Positions 55,477 to 64,000 of a stretch of 64,000 nt of DNA are shown here, piece by piece. Source of the DNA: DATARH01 sp963789255 (lineage in GTDB: Bacteria; Pseudomonadota; Alphaproteobacteria; ATCC43930; CGMCC-115725); NCBI GenBank assembly GCA_963789255.1, contig CAWBJW010000002.1:1302001-1366000 (forward strand), read 5' to 3'. The notes under the pieces were generated by a model. That model did not search any database. It was not told the origin of the DNA and saw only the letters and a program-made list of their open reading frames with translations. The translations under genes and the position numbers were made by a program. How positions within the stretch are numbered: position 1 is the stretch's first letter; each line of letters opens with the position of its first letter.

Positions 55477-57618
55477 ATGTTCCAGGTTTATCGTAAGGAG
55501 TTGATGTGGGGCGGACGCCGTCTCGTGCTCGAGACCGGCAAGGTTGCCCGCCAGGCTGACGGCGCGGTGCTCGCGACCTATGGCGAGACGACGGTGTTGT
55601 GCACCGCCGTCGCATCGAAATCGGCCAGGCCCGGGCAGGATTTCTTTCCGCTCACGGTCAATTATCAGGAAAAGACTTTTGCCGCCGGCAAGATCCCCGG
55701 CGGCTTTTTCAAGCGCGAGGGCCGGCCTTCGGAAAAGGAGACGCTGGTTTCGCGGCTCATCGACCGGCCGATCCGGCCGCTCTTCGTCCCGGGGTTCCTC
55801 AATGAAACACAGGTCGTCTGCACGGTCTTGAGCCACGATCTGGAGAACGACCCGGACATCGTGGCGCTGGTCGGCAGTTCGGCGGCGCTGACCTTGTCCG
55901 GTATCCCGTTTCTCGGCCCTATCGGCGGCGCCCGGGTCGGCTATATCGATGGGCAATACGTGTTGAACCCGACCGTCGATCGAGTTGCCGCGTTCGCAGC
56001 TCGACCTGATCGTCGCCGGAACGGGCGAGGGCGTGCTGATGGTCGAGTTGGAAGCCAAGGAGCTGTCCGAGGAGGTCATGCTCGGCGCGGTGACCTTCGG
56101 GCATCGCGGCTTCCAGCCGGTGATCGACGCGATCATCGAGCTCGGCCGAGACCTGTGCCAAGGAGCCGTGGGATCTCGCCGGACCGCCCGCCAACAAGGC
56201 CGCGATCGAAGCCCGGCTGCGCGAGGCGGTCGGGCCGCACATCGATGCGGCCTATCGCGAGCGCGGCAAGCAGGAGCGCAGCAACCGGATCGACGCCGCC
56301 AAGGCGGATGCGGCAGGCCTGTTCGACAGCGAGGATGACCGTGCCCTCGCCCTCAAGCTGTTCAAGGACATCGAGAAGGAGATCGTGCGCGGCGCCATCC
56401 TGCGCGATGGAACGCGGATCGACGGCCGCGACACGAAGACGGTGCGGCCGATCGATTGCCAGGTCGGGCTCCTGCCGCGAGCCCATGGCTCGGTGCTGTT
56501 CACCCGCGGCGAAACCCAGGCGCTCGTCGTTGCCACCCTCGGCACCGGCCAGGACGAACAGATCATCGACGCGCTCGCCGGCGAGTATCGGGAGAGTTTC
56601 CTGCTGCATTACAACTTCCCCCCTTACTCGACTGGGGAAGCCGGGCGGATGGGGTCTCCGGGGCGGCGCGAGGTCGGTCACGGCAAGCTCGCCTGGCGCG
56701 CGGTGCGCCCGCTCTTGCCGTCCAAGGAGAGCTTCCCTTATACGATCCGCGTCGTTTCCGAGATCACCGAGTTCGAACGGCTCGTCATCGATGGCCTCGG
56801 TGTGCGGGGCCTCGCTCGCGCTGATGGATGCCGGGGTGCCGCTGGCGCGCCCGATCGCCGGCATCGCGATGGGGCTGATCAAGGAGCCCGAGGGCTTTGC
56901 CGTGCTGTCCGACATTCTCGGCGACGAGGATCATCTCGGCGACATGGACTTCAAGGTGGCCGGGACCGAGCGGGGCATCACCGCGCTGCAAATGGACATC
57001 AAGATCACCTCGATCACCGAGGAGATCATGCGCGTCGCACTCGCCCAGGCCCAGGACGGGCGCAACCACATCCTCGGCGAGATGGCCAAGGCGCTGACCG
57101 GCGCGCGCGAGGAGGTCAGCGAGAATGCGCCGCGGATCACCACGATCTCCATTCCCAAGGACAAGATCCGCGAAGTCATCGGCTCCGGTGGCAAGGTGAT
57201 CCGCGAGATCACCGAGACGACCGGCGCCAAGATCGACATCGACGACGACGGCACGATCAAGGTGGCCGCTGTCGATGCCGGCGCGGCAAAGGCGGCGATC
57301 GACTGGATCCGCGGCATCGTCGCCGAACCGGAAGCCGGCGGTATCTACAACGGAAAGGTGGTCAAGGTCGTCGATTTCGGCGCCTTCGTGAATTTCCTCG
57401 GCGCCAAGGACGGGCTGGTCCATATCAGCGAGTTGGCGCAGCAGCGCGTCGGCAAGGTGGCCGACGTGGTCAAGGTCGGCGATACGGTCAAGGTAAAGGT
57501 CCTCGGCTTCGACGACCGCGGCAAGGTCAAACTCAGCATGCGTCAGGTCAACCAGCAGACCGGGGAAGATTTGGGCACGGCCAGGCGCCAGCCGGAACCG
57601 GCGCAGGCGGCGCTCTGA
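55477..57618 (+). CDS. pnp: Polyribonucleotide nucleotidyltransferase, three frameshifts
   Basis: PNPase degrades RNA phosphorolytically in the degradosome. The first PH domain (WGGRRLVLETGKVARQADGA), helical domain (IDAAKADAAGLFDSEDDRAL), second PH domain (GTRIDGRDTKTVRPIDCQVG, GSVLFTRGETQALVVATLG), KH domain (IPKDKIREVIGSGGKVIREI) and S1 domain (GGIYNGKVVKVVDFGAFVNF) are all present. Three breaks lie near 55981 (extra C), 56144 (extra G) and 56772 (extra T); each restores conserved sequence (VDELPRSQLDLI, AETCAKEPWDL, SEITESNGSSSMASVCG). Corrected length is 712, normal for the family. A gene this important is unlikely to be broken three times, so these are read as sequencing errors. It ends 42 bases before a GDPD gene. 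Confidence 0.93.
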   Translation: MFQVYRKELMWGGRRLVLETGKVARQADGAVLATYGETTVLCTAVASKSARPGQDFFPLTVNYQEKTFAAGKIPGGFFKREGRPSEKETLVSRLIDRPIRPLFVPGFLNETQVVCTVLSHDLENDPDIVALVGSSAALTLSGIPFLGPIGGARVGYIDGQYVLNPTVDRVAAFAARPDRRRNGRGRADGRVGSQGAVRGGHARRGDLRASRLPAGDRRDHRARPRPVPRSRGISPDRPPTRPRSKPGCARRSGRTSMRPIASAASRSAATGSTPPRRMRQACSTARMTVPSPSSCSRTSRRRSCAAPSCAMERGSTAATRRRCGRSIARSGSCREPMARCCSPAAKPRRSSLPPSAPARTNRSSTRSPASIGRVSCCITTSPLTRLGKPGGWGLRGGARSVTASSPGARCARSCRPRRASLIRSASFPRSPSSNGSSSMASVCGASLALMDAGVPLARPIAGIAMGLIKEPEGFAVLSDILGDEDHLGDMDFKVAGTERGITALQMDIKITSITEEIMRVALAQAQDGRNHILGEMAKALTGAREEVSENAPRITTISIPKDKIREVIGSGGKVIREITETTGAKIDIDDDGTIKVAAVDAGAAKAAIDWIRGIVAEPEAGGIYNGKVVKVVDFGAFVNFLGAKDGLVHISELAQQRVGKVADVVKVGDTVKVKVLGFDDRGKVKLSMRQVNQQTGEDLGTARRQPEPAQAAL

Positions 57619-57660
57619 ACGTCTTCGGGAGCGCTTTGCTAACCCCGGCCTGGGTCTCCG

Positions 57661-58446
57661 ATGGGCGGCTGTGCACCGCTGCGGCTCCCCCGCGTCATCG
57701 GCCATCGCGGAGCGGCGGCGCGGGCGCCCGAAAACACCCCGGCCGGATTGCGGCGTGCCAAGGCGCTTGGTTGCGCCTGGGTCGAATTCGACGTGCGGCT
57801 GACCGGCGACGGCGCGCTCGTCTTGTGCCACGATGCGCGGCTCGATCGGACGACCAGCGGCAGCGGACCGGTTTCGTCCCAGACATTGGCATCGATCCGG
57901 CAATGCGATGCCGGGAGTTGGTTCGACCCGAATTTTGCCGGCGAGAAGGTGCCGACCTTGGAAGAGGCGCTGTGGCTGGCCGCCGAGCTCGATCTCGGCG
58001 CCAATGTCGAGATCAAGGCCGATCGCGGCCGCGAGTATGCGACCGCGGCGGCGGTTGCCGACACCGTTGAACAGCGGCGCGGGCGCACCCCGGCGCTGCT
58101 GGTGTCGAGCTTTCTGCCGCTCGTGCTGGCCGCATTGCGCGATCTTGCCCCGCGGATTCCTCGCGGCGTACTCTTCCGGTCGATCCCGCGCGGCTGGGCG
58201 GAGATCGCGGTTGGCCTTGGCTGCGCGATGATTGGCGCCGATCATCGCCGCTTGCGGCCACCGCGCATCGCGGCGGTCCGCGCCGCCGGGTACCAGTTGG
58301 CCGCCTATACGGTCAACGACCCGGCGCGGGCATGTCTGCTGTTCGATTGGGGGGTGACTTCCGTTTTCGCCGATGCTCCCGATATAATTCTCGAAGCGAG
58401 CGCGGGTCACAACCCGGCCTTGGCGCGGCAAGGAGCGATTCGGTGA
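57661..58446 (+). CDS. Glycerophosphodiester phosphodiesterase
   Basis: A 261-residue cytoplasmic GDPD (UgpQ-like) that hydrolyses glycerophosphodiesters to glycerol-3-phosphate and an alcohol. The catalytic start is VIGHRGAAARAPENTPAGL, with EFDVRLTGDGALVLCHDARLDRTTSG, and later NVEIKADRG and AYTVNDPARACLLFDWGVTSVFADAPD. No signal peptide is present, so it acts inside the cell. The stop overlaps the start of the next gene (GTGA). The ATG at 57661 has no strong ribosome-binding site. Confidence 0.93.
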   Translation: MGGCAPLRLPRVIGHRGAAARAPENTPAGLRRAKALGCAWVEFDVRLTGDGALVLCHDARLDRTTSGSGPVSSQTLASIRQCDAGSWFDPNFAGEKVPTLEEALWLAAELDLGANVEIKADRGREYATAAAVADTVEQRRGRTPALLVSSFLPLVLAALRDLAPRIPRGVLFRSIPRGWAEIAVGLGCAMIGADHRRLRPPRIAAVRAAGYQLAAYTVNDPARACLLFDWGVTSVFADAPDIILEASAGHNPALARQGAIR

Positions 58447-59840
58447 AGCCGCTCAATCCGATCGTTATTTCCGGCCGCGAGGTGCTGCCGCTCGTCGAGG
58501 GCGGCAAGGGCATCTCGATCTCGAACGGCGAGAGTTCGGGGGCCTGGGCCGCCTCGGGCGGGGTCGGCACCTTCTCCGGCGTCAATGCCGACAGCTACAA
58601 CGAAGCGGGCGCGCTGATCGAGCAGCTTTATTTCGGCCGGACCCGTCGCGAACGGCATGAGGAACTGGTCGCCTACGCCATCGCCGGTGGCATCCAGCAG
58701 GCGCGCGTCGCCCATGAGCGCTCGAACGGCCAGGGCCGCATCCACATGAATGTGCTGTGGGAGATGGCGGCGGCCGAACGGGTGCTGCACGGCGTGCTCG
58801 AAGGCGCGCGCGGCATGATCCACGGCGTCACCTGCGGCGCCGGCATGCCCTATCGGATCGCCGAAATCTCCGCTCGCTACGGGGTCCATTATTATCCGAT
58901 CGTGTCGTCCGCCCGCGCCTTCCGCGCGCTGTGGAAGCGCGCCTACCACAAATTCTGCGATTGGCTTGGCGGCGTCGTTTACGAGGATCCATGGCTCGCC
59001 GGCGGCCATAACGGCATCACCAACAGCGAGGACCCCAACCGGCCGGAGCCGGCCCTTCCGCGGGTTCGCGAGCTGCGCAGCCTGATGACCGAATTCGGCC
59101 TCGCAGAGACGCCGATCTTCATGGCCGGAGGGGTGTGGTGCCTGCGCGAATGGGCGGATTGGATCGGCAATCCCGAGCTCGGCCCGGTCGCCTTCCAGTT
59201 CGGGACGCGACCGCTGCTCACCCAGGAGAGCCCGATCTCCGACGCCTGGAAACGCAAGCTGCTGACCCTGCAGGAGGGGGACGTGCTGCTCAATCGGTTC
59301 AGCCCGACCGGGTTCTACTCCTCCGCCGTGCACAACGATTTTCTCAAGGAGCTGCAACAGCGCTCGGAACACCAGGTGGCCTTTACCGTCGAGCCGGTCG
59401 GCGAGCATGTCGCGCCATTTCATGTCGGGGCGCGCGGCCGCCTGGTCTATCTGACCGCGCATGATCGCGACTCGGCGCGGGGCTGGGTCGCCGACGGCTT
59501 CACCGAGGCGTTGCGCACCCCGGATTCGACGTTGATCTTCGTCACGCCGCCGAAGGCGCTCGAAATCCGCACCGACCAGATCAACTGCATGGGTTGCCTC
59601 AGCGCCTGCCAGTTCTCCAACTGGGCGCAGAACGAGAACGCCACGACCGGCAAGAAGGCGGATCCGCGCAGCTTCTGCATTCAAAAGACCTTGCAGGCGA
59701 TCCGCCACGCCGACGATGTCGAATGCCAGCTGATGTTCGCGGGGCACAACGCCTACCGCTTCGCCTCCGACCCGTTTTACGCGAACGGCTACGTCCCCAG
59801 CGTCAAAGAGCTGGTGGACCGCCTGCAAACCGGCGATTGA
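58443..59840 (+). CDS. Nitronate monooxygenase-family flavoprotein with C-terminal cysteine cluster
   Basis: A 465-residue FMN-binding TIM-barrel protein of the 2-nitropropane dioxygenase family. GGVGTFSGVNADSYNE and the GVTCGAGMPYRIAEISARYG segment carry the phosphate-binding part, and IFMAGGVWCLREWADW, VAFQFGTRPLLTQES match the family. The C-terminal half includes CMGCLSACQFSNW, a cluster of three closely spaced cysteines, and CIQKTLQAIRHADDVECQLMFAGHNAYRF. The GTG at 58443 has AAGGAG seven bases upstream and overlaps the GDPD stop by four bases (GTGA). The extra cysteines suggest an FeS or metal site, unusual for simple nitronate monooxygenases. Substrate unknown. Confidence 0.82.
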   Translation: MKPLNPIVISGREVLPLVEGGKGISISNGESSGAWAASGGVGTFSGVNADSYNEAGALIEQLYFGRTRRERHEELVAYAIAGGIQQARVAHERSNGQGRIHMNVLWEMAAAERVLHGVLEGARGMIHGVTCGAGMPYRIAEISARYGVHYYPIVSSARAFRALWKRAYHKFCDWLGGVVYEDPWLAGGHNGITNSEDPNRPEPALPRVRELRSLMTEFGLAETPIFMAGGVWCLREWADWIGNPELGPVAFQFGTRPLLTQESPISDAWKRKLLTLQEGDVLLNRFSPTGFYSSAVHNDFLKELQQRSEHQVAFTVEPVGEHVAPFHVGARGRLVYLTAHDRDSARGWVADGFTEALRTPDSTLIFVTPPKALEIRTDQINCMGCLSACQFSNWAQNENATTGKKADPRSFCIQKTLQAIRHADDVECQLMFAGHNAYRFASDPFYANGYVPSVKELVDRLQTGD

Positions 59841-59907
59841 CGGTCCCCGGTACCCGCCGCACCACAGCGCGCTTTATTTTTGTGACAATGCCGCTTATAT
59901 CTGCAAC

Positions 59908-60330
59908 ATGGCTTCGTCCCGGCCCTTCCCCGATGTGATCGAGCGGCTGCGCGAGACGGGCTTGCGCCCGACTCGCCAGCGCCTCGCTCTCGCCCGCCTG
60001 TTGTTCGAGGGCGGCGACCGGCATGTCACCGCCGAGCATCTGCACGGCGAGGCCCTCGCCGGAGACATCCGGGTATCGCTCGCGACCGTCTACAACACGC
60101 TCCATCAATTCACCGCGGCCGGGTTGCTGCGCGAGGTCGTCGTCGAGCCGGGGCGCTCCTATTTCGACACCAACATCGACGATCACCATCATTTCTTCAG
60201 CGAGTCGGTCGGCACGCTGCAGGACATACCGGGTCAAGGCGTCGTGATCAGCGGGCTGCCGCACCCCCCCGCCGGCACCACGGTATGCCGGGTCGAGGTC
60301 ATCGTTCGCATCGGACCCGAGAGAACCTGA
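59908..60330 (+). CDS. irr: Iron response regulator Irr (Fur superfamily)
   Basis: A 140-residue Fur-family regulator. The winged helix is RLRETGLRPTRQRLALARLLF to VSLATVYNTLHQFTAAGLL, and SYFDTNIDDHHHFF has the HHH haem/metal-binding motif that separates Irr from Fur. In alphaproteobacteria Irr represses iron-using pathways and activates others under iron limitation, and is destabilised by haem. The N-terminal heme-regulatory Cys-Pro motif of Bradyrhizobium Irr is absent. ATG at 59908 has no obvious ribosome-binding site. It lies between the nitronate-monooxygenase-like gene and the DUF1800 operon. Confidence 0.92.
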   Translation: MASSRPFPDVIERLRETGLRPTRQRLALARLLFEGGDRHVTAEHLHGEALAGDIRVSLATVYNTLHQFTAAGLLREVVVEPGRSYFDTNIDDHHHFFSESVGTLQDIPGQGVVISGLPHPPAGTTVCRVEVIVRIGPERT

Positions 60331-60376
60331 CCGCGGCGTTGAACGCCCACCGCTAGTTTGGAATTTTTCTGATCTG

Positions 60377-60405
60377 TTGACTCGGCCCTGGCCGCGCTCT
60401 ATACG
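60377..60405 (+). promoter_or_regulatory. Strong sigma70-like promoter of the DUF1800-DUF1501-NHL operon
   Basis: TTGACT (60377-60382) and TATACG (60400-60405) are separated by exactly 17 bases, within the 313-base gap between irr and the DUF1800 gene. Transcription would start near 60412 and leave a leader of about 230 bases in which I see no gene or known RNA motif. Confidence 0.6.
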
Positions 60406-60643
60406 AAGGGTATCGCATCGGCTCGGCCGCATCTGTGCGACCGCCGTTCCAAAAAAGCTCGAGGGACGGATGGCGTCTTTCGGACATATCACGGCCGAAC
60501 AGGCTGTCACGGACGGCCCAGGCGAGCGGGAATTCGGTTCCTTTCGGCGTTCGCGCCGAGTATCTGCGCACGCGGCGGCGACGTCCCGTACCGCGCTGCC
60601 ACACACAAGATCGACCCAGCACTAGGGAGAAGGAGACCCGGGT

Positions 60644-62050
60644 ATGGCGTACCAAGAAGACATCTCTTTGATGGCCCACCTGATGCGACGCGCGGGCTTC
60701 GGAGCCGGCCGCGACGAACTCGAGGCGCGCGTGGCCAAGGGCTACGAGGCGACGGTCGAGGAATTGCTGCACCCCGAGACGCAGCCCCCGGTCGATGCCT
60801 ATACGCTCTTGCGCTATCAGCCGGCGTCATTGCTGCCCGGCGGCCAGCCGCCGATGGGCAACCTCAACTGGATGTACTATTTGGTGAACACCAAGCGGCC
60901 TCTCGAAGAAAAGACCGCGCTGTTCTGGCATCATGTGTTCGCCACCGGCAATTCGAAGGTTGACAATTACGATCAGCTGCTGGAACAGATCAACATCTTC
61001 CGGGAGCACGGTCTGGGCAATTACCGCGACCTGCTGCTCGAGATGGCGAAAAACCCGACGATGATCTTCTGGCTGGACAACCAGCAGAACCACGGGACGG
61101 CGGTCAACGAGAACTGGGGCCGCGAACTGCTCGAACTGTTCAGCCTCGGCGCCGGCAACTACACCGAGACCGACGTCCGCGAATGTTCGCGCGCCTTCAC
61201 CGGCTGGACCTTCGAGACCAAGATCCCGCGCGCACCTTACGGCAGGTTCCCCTGGAAATTCGAATATCGCGCCGAAGACCACGACGACGGCGAAAAGACC
61301 TTTCTTGGGTATAAGGGCCACTTTAACGGCGATGATATCATCGACATCATCGTGCAGCAGCCGGCCTGTGCGCGGTTCATCTGCCGACATCTGTATAACT
61401 TCTTCGTCGCCGATGAGCCGCAGGTGCCCGCGTGGCCGCTCGAACCGCCGCGCGATCAGAAGGCGATCGACACGCTGGCCGAAGTGTTCCGCGACGCCAA
61501 GTTCGACATGCGCCCGGTATTGCGGACGCTGTTCAACTCGGACTTCTTCAAGAACGCCCGCTTCCAGCACATGAAGTCGCCCGCCGAGGTGGTGGTCAGC
61601 ACGCTGCGCCTGGTCGGCGGCCATGAACTGCCGCGGCCCGGCTACGGCGAACTGGCGATGCACACCGCCTATATGGGCCAGGATCTGCTCAACCCGCCAT
61701 CGGTCGAAGGGTGGCACACCGGCAAGGAGTGGATCAACAGCGGCTCGCTAATGGCGCGCGTCAACTTCTGCGCCGAGAAGATCGGCGATCCGTCGCTGCC
61801 TGGGGTTCGCGCCATCATCGACCGGCTGAAGGCCAAGGGCACGCTGAGCCCGGACCAGCTGGTCGACGGTTGCCTCGACCTGCTCGGCCCGATGGAAATC
61901 CGCGCCGACACCAAGCAGGAGCTGGCCGCGCAGGCCAAGGAGTGGGGCAAGATCAGCTGGGATAACAAGGCCAATGCCCAGCTTGCCGACCAGCACGCCA
62001 GCCAGATGCTGCAATTGATCGTCGCCACCAGAGAGTATCAGTTCGCCTGA
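60644..62050 (+). CDS. DUF1800 family protein
   Basis: A 468-residue protein of the DUF1800 family, whose members always pair with DUF1501. Conserved segments are LMRRAGFGAGRDELEARVAKGYEATVEELL, LEEKTALFWHHVFATGNSKV, QNHGTAVNENWGRELLELFSLG, FTGWTF and LLNPPSVEGWHTGKEWIN. No Sec signal is present, unlike many homologues, so a Tat/Sec route is not evident. A strong AAGGAG precedes the ATG at 60644. The DUF1501 gene follows after 32 bases. Function is not established; homologues have been proposed to be involved in extracellular or surface processes. Confidence 0.9.
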   Translation: MAYQEDISLMAHLMRRAGFGAGRDELEARVAKGYEATVEELLHPETQPPVDAYTLLRYQPASLLPGGQPPMGNLNWMYYLVNTKRPLEEKTALFWHHVFATGNSKVDNYDQLLEQINIFREHGLGNYRDLLLEMAKNPTMIFWLDNQQNHGTAVNENWGRELLELFSLGAGNYTETDVRECSRAFTGWTFETKIPRAPYGRFPWKFEYRAEDHDDGEKTFLGYKGHFNGDDIIDIIVQQPACARFICRHLYNFFVADEPQVPAWPLEPPRDQKAIDTLAEVFRDAKFDMRPVLRTLFNSDFFKNARFQHMKSPAEVVVSTLRLVGGHELPRPGYGELAMHTAYMGQDLLNPPSVEGWHTGKEWINSGSLMARVNFCAEKIGDPSLPGVRAIIDRLKAKGTLSPDQLVDGCLDLLGPMEIRADTKQELAAQAKEWGKISWDNKANAQLADQHASQMLQLIVATREYQFA

Positions 62051-62082
62051 CGACCGAAACTCATCAGACAAGGAGGAAAACG

Positions 62083-63213
62083 ATGCCCGCAACTCACAAA
62101 GACCCCGTCATCGTCGTACTGCAACTGACCGGCGGGAACGATTATCTGAACACGGTGATCCCCTACAACAACCCGCTGTACCGCGACAACCGGAAGGCGG
62201 TCGGGATCCCCGACAACCAGATCATGCACCTCGACAAAGACTTCGGCATTCCGCATTACATGGCGCCGCTGAAGCAGTTCTGGGATGACAAGAAACTCGC
62301 CATCCTGCACGGCGTCGGCTTCAAGGATTCGCCGCGGTCCCACTTCCGGGCCATGGACATCTGGCATACCTGCGAACCGATCAAGGTCGGCACCGAGGGC
62401 TGGCTCGGCCGGGTGGCGCGCGAATTCGATCCCAAGAAAGAGAACGTCGTCACCACCGTCAGCATGGGGCCAAGCCTGCCGCGGTCGCTGGTGGTCCAGG
62501 GCGTTCCGGTGGCGTGCGTGGCGGGCCCCCTGGAGCGGTACGGCTTCCTGCCGACCATTCAGGGCGAGCAGCGCAAGCAGGTGCTTGGCCGCTTCGCGCA
62601 CATGTACAAGCCTGCGGTCGGCAGCGGCCCGGTGATGGACTACATGAGCGAGACCGGTCTGGATTCGCTGAAGGGCGAGGACATCCTCAAGGTTGCGCCG
62701 CTGAAATATTCCTCGACGGTGCAGTATCCCAATTCCCCGATCGCGCGGAAGCTCAAGGGCATCGCCCAGGTGCATTTCGCCGATCTCGGCAGCCGGATCT
62801 TCTACTGCGACCACAGCACCTTTGACACGCATGCCGGGCAGAACCCCGGGCACGGCAATCTGTGGACCGCGGTGACCGAGGGTGTCGATGCCTTCATGAA
62901 GGACCTGCGCGAGCACAACCACGCCGACAACGTGATCATGCTGATGTTCTCGGAGTTCGGCCGCCGCGTCCGCGACAACGGCTCCGGGACCGATCACGGC
63001 GCCGGCGGGGTGGCCTTTGTGCTCGGCGAGAAGGTCAAGGGCGGCCATTACGGCGAGATGCCGTCCCTGAAGCCGGAACATCTGGTTCAGGGCGACCTCG
63101 ACCCAAATATGGACTTCCGCAGCGTCTACTCGACGATCCTCGACAAATGGCTGAAGTTGAACCCAGCCCCGATCGTCAACGGCACGTTCGAACAGCCGGC
63201 CTTCCTCAACTAG
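62083..63213 (+). CDS. DUF1501 family protein (alkaline-phosphatase-like fold)
   Basis: A 376-residue DUF1501 protein related to the sulfatase/alkaline phosphatase fold. The start VIVVLQLTGGNDYLNTVIPY, HLDKDFGIPHYMAPLKQFWDD, LHGVGFKDSPRSHFRAMDIWHT, DTHAGQNPGHGNLWTAVT and MLMFSEFGRRVRDNGSGTDHGAG (with the metal-binding His/Asp) match the family. No signal peptide is seen. GGAGG lies eight bases before the ATG at 62083. It is operonic with DUF1800 before it and an NHL protein after it. The family is thought to hydrolyse or bind anionic substrates; this is inference. Confidence 0.9.
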   Translation: MPATHKDPVIVVLQLTGGNDYLNTVIPYNNPLYRDNRKAVGIPDNQIMHLDKDFGIPHYMAPLKQFWDDKKLAILHGVGFKDSPRSHFRAMDIWHTCEPIKVGTEGWLGRVAREFDPKKENVVTTVSMGPSLPRSLVVQGVPVACVAGPLERYGFLPTIQGEQRKQVLGRFAHMYKPAVGSGPVMDYMSETGLDSLKGEDILKVAPLKYSSTVQYPNSPIARKLKGIAQVHFADLGSRIFYCDHSTFDTHAGQNPGHGNLWTAVTEGVDAFMKDLREHNHADNVIMLMFSEFGRRVRDNGSGTDHGAGGVAFVLGEKVKGGHYGEMPSLKPEHLVQGDLDPNMDFRSVYSTILDKWLKLNPAPIVNGTFEQPAFLN

Positions 63214-63242
63214 CCGGAAGGTCGTCCGCTACCGCCCCCCTT

Positions 63243-63261
63243 CCCGTGGGCAGACCACGGG
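63243..63261. repeat. Intergenic hairpin
   Basis: CCCGTGG (63243-63249) and CCACGGG (63255-63261) pair around GCAGA, flanked by CCCTT and AAGGAGGG, so the stem can be extended. It lies in the 129-base gap between the DUF1501 and NHL genes and resembles the REP-like elements. There is no T tract, so a terminator is unlikely. Confidence 0.55.
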
Positions 63262-63342
63262 CAAGGAGGGCGTGGGACGAGGCAGCGTAAGCGACGTCTT
63301 CCGGATGCCGGAAGGCCGACACGGGATTGGATGGAGGAAACT

Positions 63343-64000
63343 ATGCCGCTGACAACGGTCGCGAGTGGACGGGTCTATGACTGGAGCCATGCCGTCGGGC
63401 GCGGCGCAGCGCGGGGCACCGGCTTCAATTATATCCAGACGATGTGCCTTGGCAAAGGCGGCGTTATCTACACCGCCAATCGGGGCAACGAAAACAACTT
63501 CGGAATGCACGTCAACAAGGTGAAGCTCGGCGGCCCCGGCGAAGAGGAACTGCTCGACGAGTTTTGCGAATATGGCGAAGGAGACGGGCATTCGACGTGG
63601 CCGTTCGGCGTCGCCGTCGACAACAACGACCATGTCTACGTCTCGGATGACTGGACCAACACGATCCAGGTGTTCGACACCAGCGGCAAGTTCCTGCGCA
63701 AATTTGGGAAAACCGGCAGCGGCGATGGCGAACTGTCGCACCCGGCCGGGCTGGCAGTCGAGAAAAACGGCAACATCATCGTCGTCGACAGCGGCAACAA
63801 CCGGCTGCAGGTCTTCACTCCCGAAGGCAAGTTCGTCGGTAAATGCGGCAAGGCCGGCAGCGGCCCCGGCGAGTTCAACCAGCCCTGGGGGATCACCCTC
63901 GACAAGGACGGCAACATCTACGTCGCCGACTGGAAGAACCACCGCGTGCAAAAGCTGACCGCTCAGGGCAAGCCCTTGATGTGCATTGGGGAATATGGCG
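63343..64000 (+). CDS. NHL-repeat protein, 3' partial
   Basis: The frame is open from ATG 63343 to the window end (219 residues seen). After MPLTTVASGRVYDWSHAVGRG it shows successive NHL blades: WPFGVAVDNNDHVYVSDDWT, NTIQVFDTSGKFLRKFG, HPAGLAVEKNGNIIVVDSGNNRLQVFTPEGKFVG and QPWGITLDKDGNIYVADWKNHRVQKLTAQG. NHL proteins form six-bladed propellers that bind protein or RNA partners, or act as secreted lyases. A GGAGGAAAC site precedes the ATG. No signal peptide is evident. It follows the DUF1501 gene and probably belongs to the same operon. Confidence 0.88.
   Translation, partial: MPLTTVASGRVYDWSHAVGRGAARGTGFNYIQTMCLGKGGVIYTANRGNENNFGMHVNKVKLGGPGEEELLDEFCEYGEGDGHSTWPFGVAVDNNDHVYVSDDWTNTIQVFDTSGKFLRKFGKTGSGDGELSHPAGLAVEKNGNIIVVDSGNNRLQVFTPEGKFVGKCGKAGSGPGEFNQPWGITLDKDGNIYVADWKNHRVQKLTAQGKPLMCIGEYG

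Noticed and set aside
55477..57618. Programmed frameshifting in pnp
   Set aside because: Three shifts in one gene, each without slippery heptamers or pseudoknots and each at a TCG context shared with breaks in other genes, point to sequencing error.
60412..60643. Small coding frame in the leader of the DUF1800 operon
   Set aside because: The possible frames are Arg/Ser-rich, have no ribosome-binding site and differ between the three frames without a convincing candidate.

Overview
The window is a GC-rich chromosomal segment of an alphaproteobacterium, probably Rhodospirillales-like. The evidence is the order metK-trmB-rimP-nusA-ylxR-infB-rbfA-truB-rpsO-pnp, an Irr-type Fur regulator with an HHH motif, and fused cysNC. 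I saw no rRNA, tRNA, CRISPR array, phage or complete insertion sequence. Nearly every base is coding. Many genes overlap by 1-8 bases, and several key genes begin with TTG.

Layout. 1-14000 is an accessory catabolic region: a 5'-cut acetyl-CoA synthetase, PhyH oxygenase, 3-hydroxyisobutyrate-type dehydrogenase, a two-component flavin monooxygenase pair, an amidohydrolase, an acetoin/2-oxo-acid dehydrogenase set (E1 alpha, E1 beta, lipoyl-hydrolase E2), ChaB, a hydrolase with the catalytic residues of 6-oxocamphor hydrolase, an alpha/beta hydrolase and a luciferase-like monooxygenase. 14332-27901 is a glycan island: two paralogous proteins of unknown function flanking a GT4 enzyme, the sulfate-activation genes cysD/cysNC, a glycosyltransferase with a coiled coil and C-terminal beta domain, and a 1583-residue protein carrying three glycosyltransferase domains and one methyltransferase domain. 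27988-41118 is mixed metabolism: SDR, CarS-like protein, metallophosphoesterase, ketopantoate-reductase-like protein, MFS transporter, two tandem FMN alpha-hydroxy-acid dehydrogenases, methyltransferase, CoA transferase, M20 hydrolase, ChaC, and a glutaredoxin-like protein with an in-frame UGA at the first redox position. 41351-44421 encodes a repeat-rich adhesin-like protein ending in a Hint domain, convergent with a 5'-truncated RNase D remnant. 45499-57618 is the conserved translation/transcription block. 57661-64000 holds a glycerophosphodiesterase, a nitronate-monooxygenase-like protein, irr, and a DUF1800-DUF1501-NHL operon behind a strong sigma70-like promoter.

Thirteen reading-frame breaks occur, several in genes that should be functional (acs, rimP, pnp with three). 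Twelve are single-base insertions by codon logic, and eleven of these sit at TCGA or TCGG. This looks like a systematic sequencing error, so these genes are annotated as intact with frameshifts. The most interesting candidate is the possible selenoprotein at 40351-41118. Other notable items are the four-domain glycosyltransferase, the beta-diketone-hydrolase-centred catabolic cluster, and the Hint adhesin.
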